Of a DNA stretch of 64,000 bases, positions 7,855 through 17,007 are shown piece after piece. Below the pieces are notes generated by a model, which was given only the letters and a program-made list of their open reading frames with translations, was not told where the DNA came from and made no database searches. The position numbers and the translations under genes are program-made. The stretch's first letter is position 1, and the number at the start of each line of letters is the position of its first letter. Source of the stretch: Nonomuraea cypriaca (GTDB taxonomy: Bacteria; Actinomycetota; Actinomycetes; Streptosporangiales; Streptosporangiaceae); contig NZ_JADOGI010000013.1 in NCBI RefSeq assembly GCF_015645445.1, forward strand, positions 1 through 64,000. The letters run 5' to 3'.

Positions 7855-9258
7855 ATGTCCTCTTCTTCATCCCGTTGGGGCGCGCTCGCCGTGCTCTGCG
7901 CAGTGATATTCCTTGACGCGTTGGATGTCTCGATGGTCGGCGTCGCCCTGCCGGCCATCCAGCACGACCTTGGTTTGAGCACGTCTTCCTTGCAGTGGGT
8001 GGTCAGCGGCTACGTGCTGGGCTACGGCGGTCTTCTGTTGCTCGGGGGCAGGACCGCCGATCTGCTCGGGCGGCGCAGGGTGTTCCTGGTCGCGCTGGGT
8101 GTGTTCGCCGTGGCGTCGTTGCTCGGTGGCGTCGTGGACGACGGCGGGCTGCTGATCGCCGCCCGGTTCGTGAAGGGCGTGGCCGCCGCGTTCACCGCAC
8201 CGGCGGCGTTGTCGATCATCACGACCACGTTTCCCGAAGGGCCGGAGCGCAACAAGGCGCTGAGCGTCTTCACCGCCTCCGGCGCCAGCGGTTACTCGCT
8301 CGGACTGGTGCTGTCCGGCCTGCTGACCGAGATCGGCTGGCGGTGGACGTTGCTCATGCCGGTGCCCGTCGCGGTCATCGCGCTGGTCGCCGCGCTCGGG
8401 GTGCTGCCGCGCGGCCGGGAGGAGCGCGCCGAGGGCGGTCATGACCTGGTGGGCGCGGTGCTGATCAGCGCCTCGATGCTGCTGCTGGTCTTCACCGTCG
8501 TGCAGGCGCCGGAGGCAGGCTGGGTCTCGGTGCGGACGATCGGCTCGCTGGCGGCCGTCGCGGCGATGCTCGCGTTGTTCGTCTTCGTCGAGTCGCGGCT
8601 GAGGCACCCGCTGGTACGCCTCGGCATCCTGCGCTCCGGCCACATCGTGCGGGCCAACCTGGGGCTGGTGATCCTCATGGGCTCGTACGTGGCGTTCCAG
8701 TTCGTGGCCATGCAGTACTTCCAGAACCTCCTGGGCTGGTCGGCCCTGGCCACGGCCATGGCGTTCCTGCCCGCCGGCGTGCTCGTCGCGGTCACCTCGA
8801 CCAAGATGGGCGACTTCGCGGACAGGTTCGGCACCGGCAAGCTGATCGTCATCGGCGCGGCGGCCCTGGCCGGCGGGTACGCCGTCTTCCTCGGCATCGA
8901 CCGCACGCCGAGCCTGGGCGTGATGGTGATCCCCGGCATGATCCTGCTGGGCATCGCGTTCGCGCTGTCGTTCCCCGCGCTGAACATCCAGGCCACCAAC
9001 GGCGTGCACGACGACGAGCAGGGCCTGGCCTCCGGGCTGCTCAACACCTCCGGCCAGGTGGGCGGCGCGATCGTGCTGGCCGTGGTCACCGCCGTGCTCA
9101 CCTCGGGCGGCGGCGAGACGCTCTCGATCGGCTCGCTGCGCGCGGCGATCGTGGTGTCGCTGGTGCTGGCGCTGGTCGGGCTGGCGATCTCGGCGACCGG
9201 GCTGCGCGCCCGCAAGGCCGTTCCCGCCGAAGATGTACAGGTCTACGAGACCGTCTGA
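7855..9258 (+). CDS. MFS drug exporter, DHA2 type
   Basis: Major facilitator of 467 aa, likely a proton-driven multidrug exporter of the EmrB/QacA (14-helix) class. It shows LDALDVSMVGVALPAIQ in the first helix and GGRTADLLGRRRVF in the first cytoplasmic loop, both class signatures. The start chosen is ATG 7855, directly before the first helix; an in-frame ATG at 7828 lies inside the operator-like repeats. Its regulator is probably the divergent MarR protein. Confidence 0.92.
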   Translation: MSSSSSRWGALAVLCAVIFLDALDVSMVGVALPAIQHDLGLSTSSLQWVVSGYVLGYGGLLLLGGRTADLLGRRRVFLVALGVFAVASLLGGVVDDGGLLIAARFVKGVAAAFTAPAALSIITTTFPEGPERNKALSVFTASGASGYSLGLVLSGLLTEIGWRWTLLMPVPVAVIALVAALGVLPRGREERAEGGHDLVGAVLISASMLLLVFTVVQAPEAGWVSVRTIGSLAAVAAMLALFVFVESRLRHPLVRLGILRSGHIVRANLGLVILMGSYVAFQFVAMQYFQNLLGWSALATAMAFLPAGVLVAVTSTKMGDFADRFGTGKLIVIGAAALAGGYAVFLGIDRTPSLGVMVIPGMILLGIAFALSFPALNIQATNGVHDDEQGLASGLLNTSGQVGGAIVLAVVTAVLTSGGGETLSIGSLRAAIVVSLVLALVGLAISATGLRARKAVPAEDVQVYETV

Positions 9259-9263
9259 CCGAG

Positions 9264-9285
9264 GAGGGCCCCGCTCGGGGCCCTC
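9264..9285 (+). terminator. Terminator-like hairpin after the MFS gene
   Basis: GAGGGCCCCG, a two-base loop and CGGGGCCCTC make a perfect ten-pair stem six bases after the MFS stop. The following bases are pyrimidine-rich (TTCTCCTC) but not a T-run, a common form in GC-rich actinomycetes. Confidence 0.75.
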
Positions 9286-9364
9286 TTCTCCTCAGGGCTC
9301 CAGGTTGCATGCCGATCCGTTGCGACGCCGCTTCGCAGGCCCGTGGGCTGGGCATCTACCGGGC

Positions 9365-9961
9365 ATGCGCCCATCATCCGCGCCCAGCGGCTGGTCCTCG
9401 TCCGGGTCCGTACGGCGGCACGTCCAGGTGGTCGCCCTGGCCGGCTGTCTCGCCGTGCTCGGCGCCTGTGGTCAGGGCACGCAGAGCGCTCTGCCGGGGA
9501 CGCCGTCCGCGAGCTCGGCCACGCATGATAAGGACACCCCGACGAGCACCGCCGAGGTGGACGTGCCGCGTGAGGGTGTCGAGCCCGCACTCGTGACGGG
9601 CGTCCGGTACGCCGCCCACGACACCTACGATCGCCTGGTCGTCGACCTCGAGGGCGGCATCCCCGGATACAACGTCAAATGGGTGGACCAGTTCGTGGAG
9701 GACGGTTCTGGTAAGCCGATGGACGTCCACGCAGGTGCGTACCTTCTGCTCACGCTCTTCCCGGCCAACGCCCACGACGAGGAGGGCGAGCCCACCTGGG
9801 GTGACGGTCTCATCTACCAGGCGGACCTGGGCAACCTCACCAGCGTCGTCAGGACGGGCGACTTCGAGGGCCGCGTCGGCATCGGCCTGGCACTGGCCAA
9901 GAAGGCGCCGTTCCAGGTCAAGGAGCTGGACAACAGGCTCATACTAGACGTGGCCCACTAA
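9365..9961 (+). CDS. AMIN-like domain lipoprotein
   Basis: Exported lipoprotein of 198 aa. A basic stretch VRRH is followed by a hydrophobic core and the lipobox LGAC, then a Ser/Thr-rich linker. The domain after about residue 75 begins VTGVRYAAHDTYDRLVVDL, matching the AMIN-like fold found in actinobacterial lipoproteins, thought to bind cell-wall glycan. ATG 9365 is the best start, though its ribosome site is poor. It is alone between a terminator hairpin and a repeat region. Confidence 0.8.
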   Translation: MRPSSAPSGWSSSGSVRRHVQVVALAGCLAVLGACGQGTQSALPGTPSASSATHDKDTPTSTAEVDVPREGVEPALVTGVRYAAHDTYDRLVVDLEGGIPGYNVKWVDQFVEDGSGKPMDVHAGAYLLLTLFPANAHDEEGEPTWGDGLIYQADLGNLTSVVRTGDFEGRVGIGLALAKKAPFQVKELDNRLILDVAH

Positions 9962-9978
9962 CCTGCGGGCACACCCAT

Positions 9979-10123
9979 CCTGCGGGGGCACCCATCCTGC
10001 GGGGGCACCCCGCATACCCCGAAACAGCGGAAGTTTTTTCTTTGGAAGACCTGCGGGGGCACCCATCCTGCGGGGGCACCCCGCATACCCCGAAACAGCG
10101 GAAGAATTTTTTGTCTTGGAAGA
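9979..10123 (+). repeat. Two tandem 71-74 base repeats with hairpins and T-runs
   Basis: Copies at 9979-10049 and 10050-10123 differ mainly in the T-rich part (T6 versus AAT6G). Each holds two shorter repeats of the form TCCTGCGGGGGCACCC, a hairpin TGCGGGG-GCA-CCCCGCA and then a T-run. A third partial unit starts at 10124. The hairpin plus T-run suggests a duplicated terminator for the lipoprotein gene. The two copies are adjacent with no spacers, so this is not a CRISPR array. Confidence 0.8.
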
Positions 10124-10165
10124 CCTGCGGGGAACCGCAGGTCTGGTAGCCACTAGCGTGGCTAC
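10122..10165 (+). promoter_or_regulatory. Two adjacent hairpins before the cupin gene
   Basis: GACCTGCGG-GGAA-CCGCAGGTC (10122-10143) and GTAGCCAC-TAGC-GTGGCTAC (10146-10165) are perfect stems of nine and eight pairs, each with a four-base loop, ending one or two bases before the likely cupin start. They could be a terminator, an attenuator or an operator; the sequence alone does not decide. Confidence 0.5.
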
Positions 10166-10166
10166 C

Positions 10167-10517
10167 GTGGTGAGAAAAATTGAGGGTCCGGCCCGAATTC
10201 CTGTGCCCGGTGGCAAGGTCATTGATGAGCACGTCGGTCGGGTCAGCAGTGGTGACGAGGAGATCTCCATCGCTCGCATGGTGGCGCCGCCGGGGTGGGA
10301 GGAGCCGGCTCAGACGCCGTCGTTCGCGGAGTACACCGTGGTCCTGCGTGGCACGCTGATGGTGGAGCACGCGGAGGGCACGACCGAGGTCGCGGCGGGG
10401 CAGTCGGTGGTGACGTCACCGGGGGAGAAGGTCCGCTACAGCGTGGGCCCCGAGGGGGCGGATTACGTCGCCGTATGCCTTCCCGCCTTCTCCCCGGATG
10501 CCGCGGGCCGCGACTGA
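10167..10517 (+). CDS. Small cupin-domain protein
   Basis: Single-domain cupin of about 116 aa. The barrel motifs are recognisable (EYTVVLRGTLMVEHAEGTTEV, then AAGQSVVTSPGEKVRYSVG), but the metal-binding histidines of the first motif are not well kept, so enzyme activity is uncertain. The start is unclear: GTG at 10158, 10167 and 10170 and TTG at 10116 are all in frame and none has a good ribosome site. The conserved part starts at VRKIEGPARIP, so GTG 10167 is used. Confidence 0.78.
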   Translation: MVRKIEGPARIPVPGGKVIDEHVGRVSSGDEEISIARMVAPPGWEEPAQTPSFAEYTVVLRGTLMVEHAEGTTEVAAGQSVVTSPGEKVRYSVGPEGADYVAVCLPAFSPDAAGRD

Positions 10518-10577
10518 GCCGGACGGATTCGGCCGCGCCGTATCCGGGGCGTGACGTGCTGCTCATATCATGGCGAG

Positions 10578-11651
10578 ATGAGCCCCACGCTTGACGACAT
10601 CCGGCGGGCTCCCAAGGTGTTGCTGCACGATCACCTCGACGGCGGTCTCCGCGCCGAGACGATCGTCGAGCTGGCACGGGAGACCGGTTACGGTCGGCTG
10701 CCCACCAAGGACGCCGGCAACCTGCGCCAGTGGTTCGAGGAGGCGTCGGATTCCGGATCGCTCGAGCGCTATCTGGAGACGTTCGAGCACACGGTCGGGG
10801 TGATGCAGACGCGCGAGTCGCTCGTCCGCGTGGCCGCCGAGTGCGCCCAGGACCTGGCCGCTGACGGCGTGGTCTACGCGGAGGTGCGGTTCGCGCCCGA
10901 GCAGCACACCACCACGGGGCTGAGCCTGGACGAGGTGGTCACGGCGGTGCTCGACGGGTTCAGGCAGGGCTCGGAGGGGCGCGGCATCAGGGTCGGCACG
11001 CTGCTGACGGCCATGCGGCACCAGGCGCGGTCCATGGAGATCGCCGAGCTTGCGGTGCGCTACCGGGACGTCGGCGTGGTGGGGTTCGACATCGCGGGGG
11101 CCGAGGCGGGCTACCCGCCCACGCGCCACCTCGACGCGTTCGAATACCTGCAGCGGGAAAACGCCCACTTCACCATCCACGCGGGCGAGGCGTTCGGGTT
11201 GCCGTCGATCTGGCAGGCGATCCAGTGGTGCGGCGCCGACCGGCTGGGCCACGGGGTGCGCATCATCGACGACATCTCGGTGGCCGGCGACGGGTCGGCC
11301 AAGCTGGGCCGGCTGGCCGCGTACGTTCGGGACAAGCGGATCCCGCTGGAGATGTGCCCCACCTCCAACCTGCAGACCGGGGCCGCGGCGTCCATCGCCG
11401 AGCACCCGATCGGGCTGCTGCGGCGGCTGCACTTCAGGGTCACGGTCAACACCGACAACCGGCTGATGAGCGCGACCAACGTGTCGCTGGAGTTCGCCAA
11501 GCTGGTCGAGGCGTTCGGCTACGACTGGGACGACCTGCAGTGGTTCGCGGTCAACGCGATGAAGTCGGCGTTCATCCCCTTCGACGAGCGGCTGGCGCTG
11601 ATCAACGGTGTGATCAAGCCAGGGTTCGCGCAACTCAAGTGGCGACAGTGA
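10578..11651 (+). CDS. add: Adenosine deaminase
   Basis: Zinc-dependent adenosine/deoxyadenosine deaminase of 357 aa, purine salvage. Metal-site motifs: HDHLDG near the start, FTIHAGEA with the third histidine near residue 196, and VNTDN in place of the usual NTDDP. VEMCPTSN-type context appears as [16 protein letters not shown] 10578 is preceded by the weak site GGCGAG. The stop overlaps the next gene's GTG. Together with purine nucleoside phosphorylase at 26 kb it covers adenosine to hypoxanthine. Confidence 0.94.
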   Translation: MSPTLDDIRRAPKVLLHDHLDGGLRAETIVELARETGYGRLPTKDAGNLRQWFEEASDSGSLERYLETFEHTVGVMQTRESLVRVAAECAQDLAADGVVYAEVRFAPEQHTTTGLSLDEVVTAVLDGFRQGSEGRGIRVGTLLTAMRHQARSMEIAELAVRYRDVGVVGFDIAGAEAGYPPTRHLDAFEYLQRENAHFTIHAGEAFGLPSIWQAIQWCGADRLGHGVRIIDDISVAGDGSAKLGRLAAYVRDKRIPLEMCPTSNLQTGAAASIAEHPIGLLRRLHFRVTVNTDNRLMSATNVSLEFAKLVEAFGYDWDDLQWFAVNAMKSAFIPFDERLALINGVIKPGFAQLKWRQ

Positions 11652-12259
11652 AGCAGACCTACCGCTCCAAGACCGCGTTCGTCCTCGCGTGGGTGTGGCT
11701 GGTGTTCGTCGCCTTCAACGTGTGGGACCTGATCGTCCACTTCAACGGCAAGCCGTCGGTGGTGGCGCTGGCTGTGCTCGGGGCGCTGACCGCGATCGTC
11801 TACGCCGTCGCGCTCCGGCCGGCGACGGTGTTCACCGAGGAGGGGCTGCTCGGGCGCAATCCGTTCCGCACGACGTTCCTGCCATGGGCCGCGGTCGACG
11901 ACGTCACGGTCTCCCACTCCATCAACGTCCGCTACGGCGAGGAGCAGGTGCTGCGGCTCTGGACGCCGATGAGCAGCGCGCGCGAGCGGGCCAAGGCGCA
12001 GCGGCGGGCCATGCCCAAGCGGCAGCGGGGGCGGTTCGCGACCGAGCCCACGCTGAGCAAGGGTGAGCAGGCGGCGGCGGAGGCGTTCGCCGGCAAGACG
12101 CACGCCGACTGGGTGGGCGACCAGATCCGCGAGCGCGCCGAGTCCGCCCGGCGCCGCGACGAGGCGGCGGCGCCGGCCCGGGTGACCTGGTCCTACGACT
12201 CCATCGCGGTGCTGGTGGCGGCGGTCGTGCTGGTGGTCGCCTCGATCGTCGTTCCCTAG
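11648..12259 (+). CDS. PH-domain membrane protein
   Basis: Membrane protein of 203 aa. Two hydrophobic helices at about residues 10-60 are followed by a bacterial PH-like segment ([27 protein letters not shown]), a basic stretch rich in Arg and Lys, and a C-terminal hydrophobic helix. Its GTG overlaps the add stop (GTGA), so it is probably co-translated with add, though no shared role is evident. Function unknown. Confidence 0.75.
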   Translation: MKQTYRSKTAFVLAWVWLVFVAFNVWDLIVHFNGKPSVVALAVLGALTAIVYAVALRPATVFTEEGLLGRNPFRTTFLPWAAVDDVTVSHSINVRYGEEQVLRLWTPMSSARERAKAQRRAMPKRQRGRFATEPTLSKGEQAAAEAFAGKTHADWVGDQIRERAESARRRDEAAAPARVTWSYDSIAVLVAAVVLVVASIVVP

Positions 12260-12333
12260 CCGGCTCGTTGACAGCGTGGCCGGGCATGGTATGGCCTTGA
12301 TGTCTGTGGCTGCGGACTTCGGGAGTGGGCCTG

Positions 12334-15300
12334 GTGGACGACGTGTGGCGGGTCGGCGAAGTCGTCCTGGGTCTGTACGAGGTCCGGGACGTGGTCCGCA
12401 GCGGTGGGATGGGGCTGGTGCACCGGGTGCTGCACCGTGGGTGGAACGTGGAGTTGGCCGTCAAGACGCCCCGGCCCGAGTTGGTGGCCACGGGCGAAGG
12501 GGTGCGCGACTTCGAGGCCGAGGCGGCTACCTGGGTGGGCCTGGGTGAGCACCCGCACACGGTGAACTGTGTGTACGTACGCAGGCTGGACGGCGTGCCC
12601 AGGGTGTTCGCGGAGTGGCTGGACGGGGGGAGCCTGGCCGAGGCCGTACGCGATGGTCACCTCTACGCCGGCGGGCCCCGCGAGGCGCTGCGCCGCATCC
12701 TCGACATCGCCGTCCAGACCGCGTGGGGCCTGCGGCACGCGCACCGGCACGGCATCGTCCACCAGGACGTCAAGCCCGCCAACGTGCTGCTGGCAGGCGA
12801 CGGTACGGCCAAGATCACCGATTTTGGTCTGGCCAGGGCACGCGCGGCGGCGGGAGAGGGCACCGTCGTCCCCCAAGGGGCGAGCGTGCTGGCCGGGTAC
12901 GGCGGGATGACCCCCGCCTACTGTTCTCCTGAGCAGGCGGAGGCCGCGGCGTGGAGCGAGGACTCCGGCCGGCCGAGGGCGGACCTCACTCGGGCGACCG
13001 ACACGTGGTCCTGGGCGTTGACCGTGCTGGAGATGTTCGCCGGGCATCCGCCGTGCCGGTACGGGCAGACCGCGGCCGAGGTGTTCGCCGCCTTCGTCTC
13101 GGCGGGGCCGTCGGCCGAGGGGCGGGACGCGTCCGTTCCGGTCATGCCTGACGGCCTGGTGTCGCTGATGCGGCGCTGTTTCACGTGGGACCAGGCGGAG
13201 CGGCCGAAGGACATGGGCGCGCTGGCCGCCGAGCTGACCGAGATCTACGCCGAGGTCATCGGGCAGCCGTACCCGCGGCAGCGGCCCAGGACGGCGGTGC
13301 GGCTCGCGGACGAACTGTCCAATCAGGCCCTGTCCCTGCTGGACTTGGGGCGGACCGGTGAGGCCGAGTCGCTGTGGAGGCGGGCGGCCGAGATCGATCC
13401 GCACAACCCGCACGTGACGTACAACCGTGGCCTGCACCTGTGGCGTGCCGGGGTGTCGACCGACGCTCAGGTGATCAATGATCTGGAGGGGGTCCGCACG
13501 ACTCATCCCGGGGACTGGATGGGCGATTACCTGCTGGGACTCGTGCACCTGGAGCGCGGTGACACGGAGTCCGCGCGTAACCTGTTGCGGGCCGCCCTTC
13601 GCCTCGCGCCAGGTAGCCCTGAGATCGTCACCGCGCTGGACCTGGCCGAGAGCACCCCCCAAGCCGGCCCACCTGGCGTGCTCACCGGTCACACCGACTG
13701 GGTGACGTGGGTCGCCATCAGCGCAGACGGCCAGACCGGTGTCTCCGCCGGCCGGGATGGCACGATCCGGGTGTGGGACCTCGTCGGCCACCACTGCCTT
13801 CGCGTCATGACGGTGACGGACGACAAGTACGGTGTCAACGGATTGGTGATCGACGCCAAGGCCGGCCAGGCGATCATTGTCGAAATCCGCGGCCCCGCGC
13901 GGATCTGGGACCTGCGCACCGGCCGGCTGGTCCGCACCCTTGTGGATCAGGTCGAGGACATCCCGGATCTCCGTGCCCACCCTGTCTCGATGACCGCGGA
14001 CGGCCGCCGAGCAGTGATCAGCGTGTCGAGCGAATGGAGCAACGGAACCGTCCGCGTCTGGGACACCTCCACCGGACGCTGCGTGGAAACGGTGACGACC
14101 GGCCCAGGCGGCGAACGTCTGGCCAACTTGTCGGCGGTCAGCGGGGACGGCCGGGTGGCGGTGTCGGTCAACCCTCCGAACGGTGGCGCGCACGTGTGGG
14201 ACACGCGTACCGGCAAGGTGTTGCGAACCTTCGAAGGAGGCTACTTCAAGGCGAAGATCAGCGCCGACGGCCGGACGGTCGTGGCCCAGGAAGAGCTCGG
14301 TCACAAAGCACGCGTGCAGGTGTGGGACCTGCCGGACGGCAGGGAACGGTGCGCTGTCACCCGGCCCGGTGGTGCGGGTTACCAGTTCGCGGTGAACGCC
14401 GACGGGAGCCGCGCGGTCTGCGTCGCCTCGGAATCCCTCGAGTTGTGGGATCTGACCACAGGGCGATGTCTGCGGACCTGGCAGCAGCGCTGCAAGGACG
14501 TCGCCGTGAGCGCCGATGGCCGCTTCGCACTCACCGGCGACGGTGCCGCGAAGGTCACGCTCATCGAGCTTCCTTCACCGGGCCCGGCCGCCCCGTGGAG
14601 CTATCCGCTCTCACGCGCCGCCACCGACCGGCTCCGGGAGGGCGAGGTGGTGAGCCGTGCCCTCGACCGTACGGGGAAGCTGATGGCCGAAGGCCGGTTC
14701 GCCACCGCGGCCGAGGAGATACGGCGGGCACGGACCGTCCCCGGTTACCGTCGGCATCGCGTCCTGCTCGACCGTTGGCAGGACGTCGCATCGGCTGGAC
14801 GGCGTACCACACTGTCCGACGTGTGGCTCCGCGACATCCCACCCATCCTGGGTGCCTCCGCCATGGATTACCACGCTCTGCCCCGCACATTGAGCAGCGA
14901 CGGCTTGCGGGCGCTGACCACCGACACGGACGGAACCATCCACGTGTGGGACCTGGGCAGTGGCCGGCGACACCGCACCTGGCAGGGACATACCGGACGC
15001 ATCCCGGTCTGTGCTCTGAGCGCGGATGACCGGATCATGGTGTCCGCGGGCGAGGACGCCACCGTGCGGGTCTGGGAGATGGAGTCGGGGCGTTGCCGCC
15101 ACGTGCTGCGGGGCCACACCGGCGCGGTGAACGAGGTGGTACTGAGCGCCGACGGCCACCTGGCGTTCTCCACCGGAGAGGACGCGACCATCCGCGTCTG
15201 GGACGTGGAGACCGGCGAGTGCCTGCGGGAGCTCAAGGGCCACACAGGCCCCGTCCATCTGCTGCGGACCAGCGCCGACGGACGGTATGCCGTCTCCCAC

Positions 15301-15870
15301 GGGAAGGACGGGGCCCCGCGAATCTGGGACGTCCCGGCCGGGCGTTGCCTGCGTGTGCTGCCGGAACACCACCGCGGAGGATGGAACGGCGCCCTGGACC
15401 TGAGCAGCGCCGGCAACGTGCTGCTGTCGGGCCATGAGGACGGGACCGTGCACGTCTGGGATGTGGATACCGGGCGCTGCCGCCAAACGATGCCGGGCCA
15501 TGAGCATTTCGTCATGAAGGTCGCCGGCTCCGCTGACGGCAGGACCGGCATCTCGGTGGGCATCGGCTTGACACGGATCTGGGATCTGGGCACCGGCCGA
15601 CCGGTCGGCGGCGAAGCGGGCCTGTTCACCGGGGCCGTCGTCGTCAGCTCTGACGGGCGCTTCGCGGTCAACGGCGGTTTCGACAACCTGGTACGGATCT
15701 GGGACCTCGGCACCGGCGCCTGCCTACGCACGTTAGAGGGCCATTCCGGCAGCATCGACGACGTCGCGATCAGCGGCAACGGCCGCATCGTCACGTCGCT
15801 CGACAACCATGGCGTCACCCACGTCTGGGAACTGGATTGGGAGTACGACTTCCCCCGGAGCGCGCCGTGA
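12334..15870 (+). CDS. Ser/Thr kinase with TPR and WD40 repeats
   Basis: Large cytoplasmic protein of 1178 aa with no membrane helix. Residues about 10-300 are a Hanks-type kinase: glycine loop SGGMGLVH, Lys in AVKTP, catalytic loop HQDVKPAN, DFG in ITDFGLA and SPE. The catalytic loop reads HQD rather than HRD, so this is a non-RD kinase. A TPR-like helical part (about 320-430) leads to a C-terminal array of WD40 blades (GHT..., IRVWD) from about 450 to the end, broken by a helical stretch near 780. GTG 12334 has GGGAG at proper distance; GTG 12325 is too close to it. One TTA codon lies at 15733. The stop overlaps the next gene. Confidence 0.9.
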   Translation: MDDVWRVGEVVLGLYEVRDVVRSGGMGLVHRVLHRGWNVELAVKTPRPELVATGEGVRDFEAEAATWVGLGEHPHTVNCVYVRRLDGVPRVFAEWLDGGSLAEAVRDGHLYAGGPREALRRILDIAVQTAWGLRHAHRHGIVHQDVKPANVLLAGDGTAKITDFGLARARAAAGEGTVVPQGASVLAGYGGMTPAYCSPEQAEAAAWSEDSGRPRADLTRATDTWSWALTVLEMFAGHPPCRYGQTAAEVFAAFVSAGPSAEGRDASVPVMPDGLVSLMRRCFTWDQAERPKDMGALAAELTEIYAEVIGQPYPRQRPRTAVRLADELSNQALSLLDLGRTGEAESLWRRAAEIDPHNPHVTYNRGLHLWRAGVSTDAQVINDLEGVRTTHPGDWMGDYLLGLVHLERGDTESARNLLRAALRLAPGSPEIVTALDLAESTPQAGPPGVLTGHTDWVTWVAISADGQTGVSAGRDGTIRVWDLVGHHCLRVMTVTDDKYGVNGLVIDAKAGQAIIVEIRGPARIWDLRTGRLVRTLVDQVEDIPDLRAHPVSMTADGRRAVISVSSEWSNGTVRVWDTSTGRCVETVTTGPGGERLANLSAVSGDGRVAVSVNPPNGGAHVWDTRTGKVLRTFEGGYFKAKISADGRTVVAQEELGHKARVQVWDLPDGRERCAVTRPGGAGYQFAVNADGSRAVCVASESLELWDLTTGRCLRTWQQRCKDVAVSADGRFALTGDGAAKVTLIELPSPGPAAPWSYPLSRAATDRLREGEVVSRALDRTGKLMAEGRFATAAEEIRRARTVPGYRRHRVLLDRWQDVASAGRRTTLSDVWLRDIPPILGASAMDYHALPRTLSSDGLRALTTDTDGTIHVWDLGSGRRHRTWQGHTGRIPVCALSADDRIMVSAGEDATVRVWEMESGRCRHVLRGHTGAVNEVVLSADGHLAFSTGEDATIRVWDVETGECLRELKGHTGPVHLLRTSADGRYAVSHGKDGAPRIWDVPAGRCLRVLPEHHRGGWNGALDLSSAGNVLLSGHEDGTVHVWDVDTGRCRQTMPGHEHFVMKVAGSADGRTGISVGIGLTRIWDLGTGRPVGGEAGLFTGAVVVSSDGRFAVNGGFDNLVRIWDLGTGACLRTLEGHSGSIDDVAISGNGRIVTSLDNHGVTHVWELDWEYDFPRSAP

Positions 15871-16955
15871 GCGAAACCGCGAGAGCCGCCGTCACGCTGT
15901 CGGTGCTGACGGGCCCGTCAAAAGGAGCCGAGTTCTCCTTCGAGGAGCGTACGACCTGTGTGGCCGGCCGCGCTTCCGACTGTTCGCCGAGGCTTCCAGA
16001 AGACGACAGGCAGGTGTCGCGGCACCACTGCCGCCTCCTGCAGGAACAATCCGCAGGACCTCGTCCAGGGGCTGATGTCCCGCGCGGGCGAAGACGAGGC
16101 TCTGGCGGACCTGCGCCGCTACGAGGTCGTCGGCGAGCTCGGCCGGGGCGGGCAGGGTGTGGTCCACCTCGCCCGGTGCCGGGACACGGGAGAGATGGTG
16201 GCCTTGAAGGTGCTGCTGGCCCAGGTCGCGGTCGAACCCCACGCCAGGACGGCCTTCCTGCGCGAAATAGCTGCCAACCGCGTCCTGCGACATCCCAACA
16301 TCGTGAGGTTCCATGACGGCGGTTCCTACGGCGCCAGCTTCTACCTGGTCTGTGAGTTCTGCGCGGGCGGCAGCCTCCAGCAGCTGCTCGACGCACGCGG
16401 CGGCACGCTGCCGCCGGACGAGGCCGTCTCCATCGCCCTTCAGATGCTCGACGGCCTGCACTACGCCCACACCGCCGAACTCCCTCAGGACGGCCCGCGA
16501 GGACTGGTGCACCGGGACATCAAACCCACCAACGTGCTGCTCACCGGCGCCGGAGGACCCCACACTGCCAAGATCAGCGACTTCGGCCTGGCCAAGGCCT
16601 TCGACCAGGCCGGACTGTCCGGCCTCACCCACACCGGGACCGCGGCGGGCACAGTCGCCTACATGTCGCGCACCCAGCTCGTCGACTACAAGTACGCCAA
16701 GCCGGAGGTCGACGTCTGGGCCACCGCGGCCACGCTGTACCGCATGCTGACCGGCACCACGCCACGCGATTTCCCGCCGAACACCGATCCCGTCGTGGCC
16801 GTGCTCCAGCAAGCGGCCGTCCCATCCGGCGACGCGACCCGTCGATCCCCCGTCGCCTCGCCGACGTCATCGACGAAGCGCTGATCGACCATCCCCGCAT
16901 CACCGTCACCTCCGCGGCCGACTTCCGTCGAGCCCTCCAGAAGGCCGTCTCATGA
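15867..16955 (+). pseudogene. FHA-domain Ser/Thr kinase, broken gene
   Basis: Relative of actinobacterial FHA-kinase fusions, disrupted twice. The first frame, from GTG 15867, encodes the first half of an FHA domain up to GRASDC and SRHHCRLL. The rest of the FHA domain is missing and the kinase continues in another frame from about 16040. The kinase part is intact through HRDIKPTN, DFG and KYAKPEVDVWA. Near 16823 the frame breaks again, consistent with one lost C in a C-run; resuming frame gives RLADVIDEALIDHP to a stop at 16955. ATG 16075, behind AGGGG, could still start a kinase without FHA, which would run to 16884. It follows the kinase-WD40 gene in a GTGA overlap. Confidence 0.82.
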
Positions 16956-16966
16956 AGTGACGGCGG

Positions 16967-16997
16967 TTGACCCTGACACCGTGTGAGGCCTTAGACC
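16967..16997 (+). promoter_or_regulatory. MerR-type promoter and operator
   Basis: TTGACC (16967-16972) and TAGACC (16992-16997) are separated by 19 bases, the long spacer typical of MerR-controlled promoters. Inside the spacer CCTGACAC-C-GTGTGAGG is a dyad with one mismatch per half. It lies just upstream of the merR-family gene, so self-regulation is likely. Confidence 0.72.
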
Positions 16998-17007
16998 GGG
17001 AGGCGAC

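Noticed and set aside
9979-10123. CRISPR-like array
   Set aside because: Only two copies, directly adjacent, no unique spacers and no cas genes; fits a duplicated terminator-like block.
12256-14304. Leftward open frame of over 680 codons opposite the kinase-WD40 gene
   Set aside because: No domain pattern or ribosome site; the plus strand encodes kinase and WD40 motifs over the same span.
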